A stretch of DNA of 64,000 bases from Pseudofabraea citricarpa (GCA_029641185.1 JAPWGK010000005.1:992001-1056000); one strand, 5' to 3'; positions 37,501-50,056 are shown, counted from the first letter of the stretch. Translations and numbers: made by a program. Notes: generated by a model not told the origin, from the sequence alone.

Positions 37501-39659
37501 TGACACTGAGGGCATTGTTTGGAAATTCGAGGTCGATATCTCGAAGAACGAATCGGTCTTCTTGTGGATCTTCGGATACTGTAGGGAAGCTTACAGAAAC
37601 ATTGTGGAATGATACCGAGTCTCCTGGGTAAGTATTTTCGGGCTTTTCTGGTTGATGAAGGAATTTGTCGATACGGTCACAGCTGACCTTCGCGTTGACA
37701 CCCATGACAAGCAAGAAGGGAATCATACCGAGCAACGATTCCAGCTGAATAAAGACTCCAAGGGCTGTGAAAGCAATTGAAGGGAGTAAAGTGCCATGAA
37801 TGTAGGCATAGGTAGCAAGAGAAAATGCCGTCAAAAGAATCGGGGCAAAGTCAGAACCTAACATCATATAGATATTGTTGATTCTGTTTTCCCAGAGCGT
37901 CTCAAGTTCTTCTTCACGAACCTTCTCAATCTTTTCAGCCCATTGTCTCTCGATGGCGGAGAACTTGATTTGTCGAATACCCTGCAATGCCTCTGTGATG
38001 ATGGCTGTCTTCTTGTCACGAGCCTTCATCAAGATCTTTTGAAATCTTGAATATCTGGATGCGACAGCCTGGTTGATGGGAAACAGAAGGATAATGGAGA
38101 GCATTCCAGCGAGTAGACTTTGCCAGCCAACAAGAAGCCATAAGAAAGCGACGGAGATGACGAGTTTAGCAACGAACATGACATAGAATTGGTTCGTTGC
38201 TCCCAAAATGGCTATGGTGTTAGTATCCACCGCGAACATATTCACAACATCTTGTTGGCTCTGACGTGGTGCTTCCTTTTTGTCCTCTTTGGGTCCTTCA
38301 ACTTCGGCAGAGCCGTTGGCCTTGGGTGGCTATCAAAATGTCAGTATGTTGTGCCTTGCTTAGCCTTCTATCCGAGTGCAAATAAAGTACAGATAAGTAA
38401 TTTGAAATTAAAATAAAAAGAAACTGTGACTCTTACATCTTCCTTCTTTTCCTCCTCTGATTCGGGAGGCGCAGTGCAGTCCTTCGTCTTCATCATTTTC
38501 TCAAACACAAGACCTGTAAGAATGGATCGCATTGGAATAGCCAGGTCTATCACATGTTAGCAAAACCCAATTCACGATGCAGGCTCACAAACCACTCCAC
38601 ATAAGCCATGCAACTCTATAGTCGATCAATGTTGACACCAACGTAGCAAAGAAAAGTCCAAAGACACATAGCCATGCTTTGGGATCGATAGCATCAAACT
38701 TGTCTCGTGCTTCGAGGTATTGTAACAATCTCAACATTGCAAACTGAGGAGCTACGTCAAAGGCGGTAGATAACGTGACCAAAGCCCATTGCTTCAAAAG
38801 CTGGGTTCTGAAAGCCCATGCAATGATTTTCCATAATGGGATGGTGTCTTTGAGCACGTTCGATTTGAATCTTGCGGTTGCCTCCTTGGACCTGAGATTG
38901 GCATCCAAGGCTGGCAGGTCCTTGATTTCGATCAACTTCTTCGCTGCGACGTCGAGGAGCTCGGAGCTCCAATTGAAGGTGTAGAACTTCCAGAGAGAGC
39001 CTTGGAATTGGCGTTCCACGATCGTTCCGTCAGGCCGGAAGACATCCGGTCGGCGGGGAATGAGGAACAGTGCAATGATGATTGCTATCGCAAGAAGAGC
39101 TTGAGCGCCAGTCAAGGATAACGTGACGGCATAGTTGACTTTGTCCCAAGGTAGATCTCCAAAGACAATGGTGCCGGCCAAAACCTCGAGACCAAATGCT
39201 GTTAGGATTCTAGAAATGGCACTCTGATATCTCGTGATCAGTTGGACCTGACGCGACGTGTCGACAAATTGTACCAGGAGGAGAACCTGTGAAGAATGAG
39301 TTATATTGCACCACACACAAGGCTCAAATCAGAGATCCTACCCAGACGACAAATTGTAACCAGATTCTTATCAAGAAGGCGGTCGTAGAGACGGAATCTT
39401 TTCGGACGGTGAGGAACACAGCCTCTGCAAAGGAAGCCGCCAAGCCGAGAGCAAGGGTGATGAAAATAGCGATGAAGCCGCCCTTGGTTGAGAACTTGGC
39501 CATCGACTCTTCAGTCGCTTTGCCATCTTGATCCTCATAGAGGCCATTGTCGTTGATGACTTTGGCGCGCCATGGTCCTTTGGCAAGCCTTACAGCCGAA
39601 GGGATGAGCCCGATCAAGACAGCGGCGGCAAAGACGAAGTTCTGGGTATTAGGGTCCAT
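34582..39659 (-). CDS. ABCC (MRP-type) full ABC transporter, Ybt1/Vmr1-like
   Basis: Seven exons: 39342-39659, 38593-39286, 38437-38546, 36144-38329, 36014-36060, 35347-35961, 34582-35291 (1559 residues; exon lengths sum to a whole reading frame). Layout: N-terminal membrane region with about five hydrophobic segments (TMD0-like), TMD1, NBD1, linker, TMD2, NBD2. NBD1: Walker A GPTGAGKS (about residue 654), signature LSGGQ, degenerate Walker [11 protein letters not shown] as usual in this class. NBD2: Walker A GRTGAGKS split by the intron 35292-35346 (about residue 1323), signature LSQGQ, Walker [14 protein letters not shown] 47-nt exon (36014-36060) is needed to keep frame. ABCC proteins move organic anions and conjugates across the vacuolar or plasma membrane. 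ATG 39659 is chosen; further upstream only a GTG is in frame. Confidence 0.93.
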
Positions 39660-41396
39660 CTCTGGAGTACACGAGGCGTGAAGAGTCGTGACTCGTATGG
39701 ACACAGGACACAGGCGAGGGGAAGCTATTCAGGTAGTGTCACGTCCTCCAGAGGAGATGCACTGTCGGATGAAGAAGACGATTGGCACGTTTTTATACAA
39801 AGCCGTTGACGCGGTAAGCATTGCAGCCTAAGGGTGCAGCGCCTGTAGGCAACAGACGGGCCCACGAGACCATGCGTCGGACCCCGGAAGCTTATCTCCC
39901 AGCGGGATCCTTTACGGGTCTTTAAGGGTCAAACCGATCTGCAACCACTATCCAACCAATCATGCAGCATCTGCGGCCAAAGATCCCAACCCAGCACGCC
40001 TTCACATCTTCACATGGGGAAGGTCGCAAAATCCCACAAATGATGCGTGATTGATTCGTGATGGCTTGCCCCTGAATCCCCTCTATCTTCGCCGTCGCTT
40101 AGCCAATGAGATGTGTGCAACCGTGCCTCGCCGGTGACCGAATAGGAATGTTCTAATGCAGATGGCAAGTCACCTAACCCTCGCCAAGGCTGAGCAAAAG
40201 ATTATTTTGACTGAAGCCTGAATGAAGGCAGCAGTTGATCAAAACTCTCGTGAGACTTAATGGTGTTTATAATGTTTCGCTGGTCGCTTATGTTTTACTA
40301 CGCAAGCTATGACACAAGAATACAGGCATCAAAGAAGACCGAACCTTTAGGACTGTTAGGGAAGAGAAATCTATCTGGTGGTTGTGATAACTTTGGTGTT
40401 TGTGTGCAGGCTGAACAGGCATATGAATTACTGGCAAATCAATATCTACTTTGGGTCTATTATTCCGCTGATCATTTGCTGACTCGATGCACTAAATCCG
40501 ACATGTCATGCATGATAAGGGCCACTGGCTCTAAAAACAGCATGGTTTAATACCCAGAGGCCTCCAACCCCACAAGTACAAACATAAGAGTTGCATATCA
40601 CAAATGACCGCATGAGGCAGCTAGGAAACAAATAACATGAGTGAGATAATACCATCAGCTTTCCATGGCGAATTCAACTTTCCTGTTACAATTTTGTCAA
40701 AGTTCCACAAAGTGTTATGAAAAATTCCCCCACAAACCACTAATCTACTTTAGGGATACCCAAGGTGTACTTCCCCAAAAATTACTTCAACCTGCAGGAA
40801 TAGTATCCCAACAAAGTGAATCGTTATCCTATAAAATCAGTGCTCGAGCACAATTATGCAAACTGTAAATGACCTGATAGAATACAAATGGGTCAACGCC
40901 GAGAGAGAATACAAATGAGTCAACGCCGAAATGTAATACAGCAGAAGTAGCTGAAGGGTCGTCTGAACTTTAGGCGAGATTATGTTTCCAACAGTCAAAC
41001 CCCGACCGACAAAAGAACGAGAATATATAATTGTCAAAGAGTATTTGAGAAATGTAATCAGGGTTTTCCATTTAGCTTATCATTATGATGTCTTGATATT
41101 GCAAATCTTTCTTGGTTATTTAATACCATATAAGGAGGGGGTAAACACTTTACAAGTAGTCAAATAATTCTATGAATTTGGGGGATAATCCTGCTCATGG
41201 TGTATATATTATTAGTGGATGGAACAAGCCAAAATCTTCGACAGGACGTTTTACAATTCATAACACGGTTGTTAATGTTTACGTACTTTAATTACGTGAA
41301 GACCTTTGCGAAGAATAGCTTGCGAAAGTTTAGTTTTTTACGTTGCTTATTTTCCTGCGACCAATGAAACCACACCTCAAAAGGGTACTGCGCGTC
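39660..41396. other. Upstream region of the ABC transporter and gene-free stretch
   Basis: CCAAT-type sequences occur near 39955 and 40100, about 300-440 bp upstream of the transporter ATG. From about 40200 the sequence is AT-rich with no recognised gene. Confidence 0.45.
40879..40929. repeat. Short tandem direct repeat (two 24-bp copies, period 27)
   Basis: The units at 40879-40902 and 40906-40929 match except for one G/A difference (aatgggtc against aatgagtc). Confidence 0.85.
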
Positions 41397-43002
41397 TCAA
41401 AATTCAGACAGCCAAGGATGCCTTAACAATTCTGAGGTCAGGGCCCTCTCCCCAGGGACGATCTTTAACATCATCTGAAGAAGTTCCACAACGCTTTTCA
41501 CCTCCTCCAATTCCATTCCATCAGGTTGTAAAGCATAACAAGTTCATCCAATGGCTCACTGATACCTAATTCTACAACTTCTTGCAGTAATTTTCCAGTT
41601 TCATCTACGAACTCACTTCTGTTTGTCTATCGTAACAACATATCGGGTGGTAAAGGCCCAAGCGCGGCGATAATACTTTGCATGTAGCTGTCATCCTGTT
41701 CTTCCTTTGTCGCAAAGCCATCAACAGAAAAGAGATTTCGCATTGTAACAATCTGATATATCTAAGATCAGAAAAAAGGTTGGCAAGGTTATCGTCTTGT
41801 CTCGCGAAGGAAAATAAAATACCAGATACCCAAGACTCCAAATGTCTGCATGGGGGGCGAGAAGTGGCATTCCTAAAACCAGTTCTGGGGGTCTCATTCT
41901 CGTTCGAAAAGCATGATAGCCATCATTCACATCCTTGAATAAGGAAGCTAAAAAAGAAATATCAGTTTCTCATCAAGTCCAATATACAAAACTGTTGCCA
42001 TAACCTACCAGCACCAAAATCTGTGATGTAGATGTTGAATGACTCCTTTCTGGGTACTTCCTGAATACTGCCGCTCTCGGGGGGCCGCAGTTCTACTAGA
42101 TATGGTGATTTGCTATCATCCAAACGTAACCCGTCAAGTCTTTGGACCAGATAAACATCACCGCTATCGAATGCAACGTCTTATTGCAGTCTTTGTTCGG
42201 GTATAATCTCAATCTTTGTCCTTAACAGAACGTTACCACGTTGAAGATCTGTTCTTATTAGTTTCTGTTGCGAGTCTTGCACTAAAAAAGTACGATGTAC
42301 AAGCATACTACGGTGCACAATTCCTCTTTCATGGATATGATGCAATTCCAGAACCAACTGTCTTGAAATCTCCCTTGCAAAGACGTCCCAGCGTTGGAGA
42401 TGTGACGACTCCAACTTCTCAAGATAATTCTCCAAACTTCTTCCCATGGGTTCCATCACCAACACTTGATGGACACCGTTTGGGCCATGATGCTCAAACG
42501 CATCAATAAGCTTTTGACACTGAGACTCAGTCGTATTCTGAGGTTGGACAGATTTAAGAAACTCCACTTTTTCTTTAGCTTGAGATTCCGTAGCAGCACA
42601 GATTTTTAACGCGACGACTTCACTTGTGCTATCAAAGTGTGAGATTTTGAGGATTTTGAATGCGGTCGAGAATTGAGCATGCTTTGTATCTTTTGCCAGC
42701 CAGACTGTTCCACAGATACCCCAATCTAGCTTTCGCATGGCTTTGTACTCACTAATCTCTCCAGATTGAGATTTGAAGGCATCTCCCAGACGAACCGGAT
42801 GGAACTCTCCTTTCTGGTAGCACTCTGGCGACTGCGTATTTCCTGGCACAGGTTCGAAAAGGCGCTTGTCAATTCTCGAACTTGATATGACTGGATCTCT
42901 GACGGCTGGTAGGGATTTGTTGAGAGACATCTTCATGCTTGCAGCCGGGATAGAAACCATGCAAAGAGCAATCAAGACGGCGAACAAAATAACAATCATC
43001 AT
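41397..43002 (-). pseudogene. Decayed SRPK-like protein kinase
   Basis: The minus strand reads as a fungal SRPK-type kinase from ATG 43002: GEFHPVRLGDAF, LDWGICGTVWLAKD (first glycine of the loop is Asp), VALKI, MEPMGRSL, then a 60-nt intron (42249-42308) leading to HRNLQRGNVLL, where the catalytic Asp is Asn. TAA at 42181-42183 then breaks the frame, yet the same frame continues with DVYLVQRLDG, YITDFGA, an intron near 41945-42010, and MRPPELVLG..HADIWSLGYL. Further on, TAG at 41627-41629 follows LGPLPPDMLLR, and a frame change near 41530 precedes VVELLQMMLKIVPGERALTSE and the terminal stop at 41397. The two stops, Gly to Asp and Asp to Asn each fit one C:G to T:A change. Not translatable as a full kinase unless the stops are read through. 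Confidence 0.8.
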
Positions 43003-43876
43003 TCAAAACGTATTTCTTTGTAAAGAAACTATGAAGTGGACTACTTCCAGCATGCGAGAGAAGCTTTTGAAGAAAAAGAAGGAGGTCAAGTTACAGTATA
43101 CATCAGTTAGTTGGAGTGAATATAAATGCTGGAGGCTTTCTAACAAGCGAGATTTACTTCTTTGTTCATGACTCCGAGGCTGAATCGGGCTGAGTCATTT
43201 CAGGTTGCAACCCAGTCTTGATAATTCAAAGCCAAGATTTATCTGACTATTGCTATCCATAGAGCTTTCTCACGAACTTGCTTACCGGCTAGCTACTGAA
43301 ACACGTACGTATAGAAATTCTCATCTTGTATTTTGCCATCGCGCAAGCTTTCTGGCCCCAATTCATAGCTGCTATAAAGTATATGGCAGAGCCAGAAAGC
43401 TAGCCTCGATAAGCCAAATAGGTTAGCGAGCTGCTGGCACGTTTTGAAACCTTCAATTCTCAAGCAGAAGTTGATATATTAACATAGGTCATAAACGAGG
43501 GCTAATTTCATTCCAGATACGTAAGCTATGGACTATCATCTCTATTTGTTAGCTTGCTCAAGGTAATTTTAATCCAGCTTCTCCATCGGGTTTACTTACG
43601 TGACTTACATCCGGAACTTTTGCTTTGAAGCACTATCTTCCCGCCCTGGAACTCTCCATTTTGATGGCTATCAATTGCAATGTGTGGTGAATACGACAGA
43701 CAGATACACCAATGAAATAAGCCAAACCTCGGCCGAAATCTCGGATTATCAGATCGTTCATGAACAAGGTACGCAATCGTCTGAAGCTATAAAGACGGAT
43801 CCCACTCATTCAAAATTACACCACATCCAAATACCAGACGAATTATGATTGATTTCCTTCTACAGTAGAAGCAGTT
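43003..43876. other. Divergent intergenic region
   Basis: Lies between the decayed kinase and the coiled-coil gene. An 83-codon frame at 43600-43848 (+) has no recognisable family. Contains the hairpin listed separately. Confidence 0.4.
43346..43401. repeat. Imperfect long hairpin with perfect 11-bp arms
   Basis: Arms agctttctggc (43346-43356) and gccagaaagct (43391-43401) are exact inverse complements. An inner 8-bp pair (43369-43376 with 43382-43389) closes on a 5-nt loop with one G-T wobble, leaving a 12-nt bulge on one side. Confidence 0.7.
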
Positions 43877-45109
43877 ATGTCTTCCTACAGCGCAGCTGAT
43901 AAGCGGCGAGTTTTTCTCGCATGCCGATCCATGTTCTCTGGTCAAAATGCATATATTCGCCGGTCAAAAGCAATCCGGAGGCTAGTACCAGAAAACAGCA
44001 AATCGTTCGCCGCTCTCATCAAAGATTTCGGATATAATAAGACGGTGAATATTATCATGGTCTTGCTCGAATATCGGATCTTCGAATCCGAGTTGAAAGC
44101 TAAGGCCGAATTCCCGGAGCTGTTCCAAACATCGCCCGCTCGCATTGTGCAGCATACAAAGTCAGAAAACGACGCTGCCCGTTCTGAAGCCGAAGCACTC
44201 GCGTCTGCAAAAATCCCTGATGCTAGTGGTGAATGCAGCGTGCTTGACCCCCCAGAAGAGCGTAAGAATGAGTATAAGGCAAACCCGCAACGATAGCTCG
44301 CTAACCATAGAATAGCACCCAGAGTGGCAGCAGGAAAGACTCCCTCCTTATACCCACTAAGCCTGCCCTATAACGCCCAACACACTATCTTCACAACTGT
44401 CCAGCAACAGCTAGAGGAGTGCTGCTTTGACTTCGCGAAGAAATGGTTTCCGCAGCTCCTGGAGGATAACGAGTGGGACTGTGCCGAGGCCGTCGAGCTG
44501 ACAAAATGGATCAACACATTACCAAGACTTTGCGAGAAGCTTCCCAGCGGAGTGACACATGGCACGGCGGAACCTTCCTTGCAACATATTTTCGTCTCCA
44601 CAACCGCACTCCGCAATTCTGCGGTGCATCGACTGCCAGCTAGCAGCAAGGGGATCCAGAACATGATTCAATCTGCCACGAGGCTCGCAATAACCCTCGG
44701 GGATATGCCAAGGGCAGCACAGTTGGAGCTCCTAAAGGCAGATATTGAAAGCCGTATCAAAGACATGCAGCTTCACAAAAACTTTCTCGAGAATAGACTA
44801 GACGAACAACTGAAGGTTATTGCAAAGGAGCGTGCAGAACTTGATAGGAGAGAAGAAGAGACTGTTGCGACTACGTTAAAAGAAGACAAGGAAAACACAT
44901 TGCTGATAGGATCTCTCCTAAACTCCACTATTAGGAAAGCCTTCTCAGCAAACGTTGAGCGTGGCAGAGAAACGGGAACACCGGAAAATGCGTTGCTGAC
45001 ATGGAGCAACGAAGATGGAGGACAGAAAGAGCGTATAGAGGTTGTTGGTCCTGGAGGTGCAACGTTCGTGGCAGTAGCAGCAGAAGACACTGGGGATGAG
45101 AGCTCTTGA
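43877..45109 (+). CDS. Uncharacterised fungal protein with C-terminal coiled coil
   Basis: Two exons, 43877-44261 and 44316-45109 (392 residues), intron 54 nt with a GCTAAC branch site. The splice links ...LDPPEE to PPRVAAGK. I do not recognise a characterised family, though similar proteins occur across filamentous ascomycetes. The N-terminal about 80 residues are basic and helical (YIRRSKAIRRLVP, ALIKDFGYNKTVNIIMVLLEYRIFESE). The middle has a conserved-looking block, QQLEECCFDFAKKWFPQLLED and EWDCAEAVELTKWINTLPR. Residues about 260-330 form a strong coiled coil (LLKADIESRIKDMQLHKNF, LDEQLKVIAKERAELDRREEE). No signal peptide or membrane segment. A structural or regulatory role is possible but unproven. 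Confidence 0.75.
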
Positions 45110-46413
45110 TCTATCTCCAGTGTGGTTCTAAGTCATCTTGGAGAGGGTAATCGTCAGAACTTAATCAACACAGGAAATGAAAGTGCTAAATAGGGCCGCT
45201 CTGGAAATGACTAGTATATTCTTGTCGTTCAGCTCATAATTAACTGTCTTAGAAATTGTGACGTTCTGATTGGGAGTTTTCCCAAGAGACCTTTTGGTTG
45301 GCGAATGAGAAAATAGAATCACGGAGGTATAAAACAAGTAGGAAATATGAGGGTACCAGTATATCGTTGGAAGTTAATTGTAATAGTATGAGAAGTAGTA
45401 TTGAGTTACATGAAAAATTACTGGTATATTATAGGAAACCATGGGAAATTTGTCCTCTCTCAAGGGAAAAAATACGTCACTAGCGAAAAAGAATAATCCA
45501 GAATAGACCGGGTTGAAATCTATCATCGACCATATTTCAAATAACGAATCTATTGTGATGGTTATAGCCTTATCAGATAAGCGTAGTTAAATTAATAAGT
45601 TTAAGGTTTAATTGAGAATAAAGATCGTAGTTCGAAGAAACCAATAGTGTAATTTTTCTGCCAGGTGATGCTCGCTTATCTTCAGCGGTTTGTGAGTTTT
45701 AACTTGATTTAGGGTAGAGATCTCGCGTTCATTTTGGAGCAACCCGTAATAACAAGTATTAATCTTTATAGTAGAATACCTGTAAGGTGCTAAGGCTCTA
45801 ACTTTGGCAGCACACACTTCACCAATTAGCCAGGAAGCATGGCTAGCAGATTACATGGTATTTCGAATCCCAGGTCCTCTACCGACCATTTTATGTTTTT
45901 AGCATTTCATTGCCAGACGGATTACAATACTCAAGTTCAAACCAGATTCTTCCATAGCTGGCTGTATAATGCGAACTCTGTGTTTATTCGACAAAACAAG
46001 CGAGCGTGTTTTGCATACATTCAACTGGGAGTTTCAATTTTCTACACTTTTCGCCCAACGATATAACTTAATAACTTAAACTTAAAATTTGTGGCTCGTA
46101 CGGCCACGATAATGACTACCTGAGCTAATCATAATTACATTGTTTAAAGCTACTATGCTAAACATCCTACTAACTAAATCTAAACACTACGCATTATATT
46201 ACACCAATAAGTCGTATTTAAAAAGGGAAATTAACAGAAAAGAAATATCCAAACCCAGACCCAACCCACCAGTCGCTTTTCAGAGAAAAGAAAAAGAACC
46301 GACACCGAATTTTTTCATCCATCCCTCCAACACCGACGCAAATAAAGAAATTCTGTCGCCTGCGACACCCAAGCCCAAAAGAAAAGAAAAACATAAACGG
46401 GTGTGGGAGCTTG
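45110..46413. other. AT-rich intergenic
   Basis: No gene recognised. A ttcgaatccc string near 45868 looks like part of a tRNA T-arm but lacks pairing arms. Confidence 0.5.
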
Positions 46414-48585
46414 TCAGTCTCGCAACTCGCATCCCTTTACAACCTCTACTAGAGCGCGCAAGAAAACTCGATCTAAGAAACGACCACCATCTCCTTGCTC
46501 AACACTCCATCCAACTCGACCTTCCATGCCGCCAACAAGCTTGCGAATGCATGAGCTAACTCCGTCTTCGATATTTGAAATCAGAGCAGAGAACCCGTCG
46601 GCTGCAGCATTTGGTAGTGGTGTTCCTCTTGGTATGCCCAGAGTGCTAGCTGCCTTGCATGGAACTCTATTTTTAGGGCCAGCGGAAGAGAGTTGAAGGT
46701 GATGAGGGGAATTGGGGTGCGAGAGAGAGTGGATAAAAATATAAGCAAGAATATATGCATAAAGAGCTGACCGCATGAAGTCAGAAGTTTTAGGAAAGAT
46801 TGTCCGTAAAGGTTGTAGGTTGTGACTTGTAGTCTTGGATGTAGTGGAAGATACTGTTGAACTTGTTGATGGCCTATACTCCGATGAGGTATACGGCGAT
46901 TGAAGGGGCGAAGAGAAATTGGTACAGGTGAAGTTCATGCGAATATCCAATTGGGGAAGACCTTGAGATGAAGGACTGCGTGGTCGTGCAGGTACATATG
47001 AAACTACAGACTTTCTCTCGCGATTTTGGTTGGCACGACGAAGAGGGCTTCGATGGAACCGCCTCTCCGCTGGAGTGGGAAAAGGTGATAGAAGTGGCGA
47101 AGAAGGATCTATGTCAGAAGGGTATTGACGGATGTGTTTGCGTATCAGAGGAATGCAAGGCGCATCCAAGAGTAACATGGTCGATGGAAACCCAGAAACA
47201 CTTTTGTTTAGAGCATCCACGATATCAAAGATGACATTGGATGCTGCTGCTGGCGATTTGGATCGATCCCGTCGTGAAACAAAGCTTGCTGGTCGTTTGA
47301 GTTTACTCTTTGGCTCAGGTCTTGTAGTACTTGTTGAAGATTTTGGTGAGTATTCAGGAGATATTGGAGGGGTTGCCATAGCAAGATCAGGTCTGCTCCT
47401 TTGAACTTGTGATCGGCCTATTCTCCCGTATGAATATCTTCGTGTGGTGTCCTCATCGTCACTCATTTGAGCAGTGTAGTGGGGAGGCATTGGCCACCGC
47501 TCCGCTCGAAGGGCCATGCGACTCTTTCGACCTCGTTGTGCTAGTGAGGACGACCTTGGCGGGATGATAATATTGAGATCTGATCCACGATTCATATCAA
47601 CAACCTGTGCCTTTGCAGGTGCTAGAGCCGTCGCGCATGACTGGAAGCATGGTTAGCGATTATTGTGGGTTCGGAAGATGCAAAAACATACCAAGTCCTC
47701 ATCGTCACTTTCATCACAGCTAGTGCCAGTACTATCACTGATCCAGCCCTCGATGTCGATAGGAGCTGGCATGTTTTGAGCAAGGATCTCTGGCAGACAA
47801 TCCGACTTAGGACTGGTCCAACTGTCTGATGTGCTCCTCAGCCAAGCTCCCTCGTTGAAGAAAGTATCTCCAAGACACTTGAAGGAAAGTTCAGAATGTC
47901 GGCTTCTAGGTAGTGGAGTTGTCGGGGAGGCCAGTTTATTTTGCCCATTAAAAAAATCGATACAGTCAGTGTAGGCGGATTCTGGCTCTGAACCATTGCT
48001 GGAGTAGCCGTCAATTATACAAGTCTCATCACAGGACAAAGCAGGGGAACAGCTGCGGCAGGCATCCCCTTCATCATAATAAACACGACTGAGCAGTGGT
48101 GAGCCGTGTTCCGTATATACAGGGGTATCACGGTACTGCCCAGGGTGGATGGTCAGTTGTGGTCGTTTGCCTGCAAACGCTGGAGCAAACGAAGTCGACT
48201 CTGAGCTGGGTGACCAAGTCTCCTCAGCCATGGTCGGCTTCGTATTCGGAACAGGAGATGTCCAGGTAGATGAAGTTGGAAGTGGTGGTGTGGTAAGCTT
48301 CAATGGAAGAAGTCGTTTCATGCCAGACACCGATCTTCTAATGGTGTTGGCTGACGATGGCCGTTTTATATCTTGCATCCGACTTCGAAAGGATGGTTCT
48401 GACGAGGTGCTAACTTTCGGCAGCAGTAGTGAAGGTAGAGATGGACATTTTGGAATGTTACTACTGAAAGCATGTTCCACTGGCTGGACATGAGACTGCC
48501 GTGGCATGGGTTGACGTGAAGGCCTCCGGGCCGGGTTGTGACTAGCACTGCGGTCCTGGGGGAAGACGAAGTCGTGATCCAACAT
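46414..48585 (-). CDS. Large Ser/Pro-rich protein of unknown function
   Basis: Two exons, 47692-48585 and 46414-47640 (706 residues), intron 51 nt; the join reads DDEDL then SCATALAPAK. Low-complexity, largely disordered protein rich in Ser, Pro, Thr and Arg, with many potential phosphorylation sites (RSxS, SPxxS). An acidic patch SDSTGTSCDESDDED precedes the splice site. A single hydrophobic stretch, ALYAYILAYIFIHSL, lies near residue 590 and could be a membrane or amphipathic helix. After it the C-terminal end contains a more ordered stretch (SALISNIEDGVSSCIRKLVGGMEG). No family recognised. The start at ATG 48585 opens the frame fully; the 1.5-kb promoter is shared divergently with ipi3. 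Confidence 0.72.
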
Positions 48586-50056
48586 TGTGGGGAAGGTTAA
48601 TGAGTGACGAATTGAATACGGAGGTGCGTCCTGATGTCGTGGGACGCAAACGATGGCCTGGAGATAATGGATACAATGGTATGAAGACGGACGTACTTAC
48701 CAGAGGGCGAATATTGAGAGGGATGAGCGAAGGAGATATATCTTCTTACCTGACCCGCCATATTCCAAATTGTGACGAAATCTATCTTTCGTCCCTGTAT
48801 CCGTCGGGCAGATGCAAGGCTGTCGTCCTCCAGCTGACGGCTTGCCCTTCGCCCTCCCTCGCAGTTGCTGAGGTAGCCACTGGGAGGAGCAGGGAGGACA
48901 AGCACCAGAGGCGATCAAATATTCCTTGCAGCCACTTTAGGATGCAGCACGGCCCAGGGATCTGGCTTCGGATGATCATTGCAGGGCCAAAAGCAAACAG
49001 AGATGTCAAGTAATCGGCGTAGAAAGCATAAACCGCCATCAGCACGCTGTGGTTGGTCGGAATGGGGTCTGTGAGCCGGTCGAAGATTCATGGCATGGCG
49101 TGTCCATGACTCTGTTTGGCTGGAGGACGCAGCTGTGGATTGACGAAAACGATGATATGTCAGATGTGTGGATGCAAGAAGCAAATAGTGGCGACGCAAG
49201 GGGGACCATGGACCCTCCATCCTCCCTCTGGACGTCGGGTGATTTCTGTCCACGGGCAGAACTGAAGATAAGGGGCGTGGAAAGCAGCTGGGAATTGATT
49301 CAGATGTCAAGGAAAATTGTATAAGAAGGCGGGGGGCAGGAATGGTTTCTGTTGGGGAATCAGGAGGAGAGATGAAGGTGTTGATGCAGATGGAGGGAGA
49401 GATTCAGAGGGAGGAGAGACGAGATGCAAACATGCGAAGCGAGAAATAAGGTTGGACGCTGTCAGGTGTAGATTAGGGATGTGGACGCTGCTATTGGCTG
49501 GACAGGCGAGCTACAGATCCGGGTGTTCGTCGGGTCTTTTGTGTTTGTCGAAGAGACAAACTTCCCCAATGTCGGTCTGGACCGGCAAAATCAAAAAATA
49601 AAATTCAGGAACGAGAATTCCACCCAAAAACCAAATCACAATACCCCAGTACCACCTCCAACACCTGCAACACCTCCAACTCCGCTATATACAAACATAC
49701 CACCCCATTCAGCCTCATCCACAGCCCCCAGCTTGGAATCTCCCCAGTTCATGCCCACTGCAGATCGTCATCGCTGATCAATCCGTTACTGGACCTTCTG
49801 CAATCTATCGCAGAATCCGGGAAATCGGTCATCTCAGAAAAGCAATCAACCACGCACTCGACGTGCCGCCGTATTCTCCACAAAGCCGCCTCACACACCA
49901 TGCGATACTGACAGGTCACTTCCTCAAGAAAAGCTATCCAATCTATCTGCGGCACAGTTTTGGTGTCACGCAAACACCCAGCCACCCAGCATCCATTTTT
50001 CCATACACCATCTGGAATACTCCTACGCCATCTGGAATACACATACACCCACCACC
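48586..50056. promoter_or_regulatory. Long divergent promoter region
   Basis: 1.47 kb between two divergent start codons. More GC-rich than the AT-rich gaps elsewhere, so chance open frames are many. A pyrimidine/CA-rich stretch (near 49620-49730, repeated acctccaac) precedes ipi3. No separate gene supported. Confidence 0.45.

Noticed and set aside
34582..39659. ABC transporter as export pump of the PKS-NRPS product
   Set aside because: It is 24 kb away, beyond housekeeping gene rpn5; nothing in the sequence ties it to the pathway.
39660..39704. Longer N-terminus for the ABC transporter
   Set aside because: It would start at GTG; the ATG at 39659 is the first ATG in frame and gives a typical N-terminus.
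42895..43002. Signal peptide or membrane anchor on the SRPK-like locus
   Set aside because: The hydrophobic start is at a decayed locus, and a later Met fits kinase relatives better, so it is not evidence for targeting.
45835..45895. tRNA-like ttcgaatccc string
   Set aside because: The flanks do not form the T-arm or acceptor stem, and no D-arm or anticodon arm can be drawn.
48597..49777. Several overlapping open frames between the Ser/Pro-rich gene and ipi3
   Set aside because: The region is GC-rich, the frames overlap on both strands, and none has a protein family pattern.
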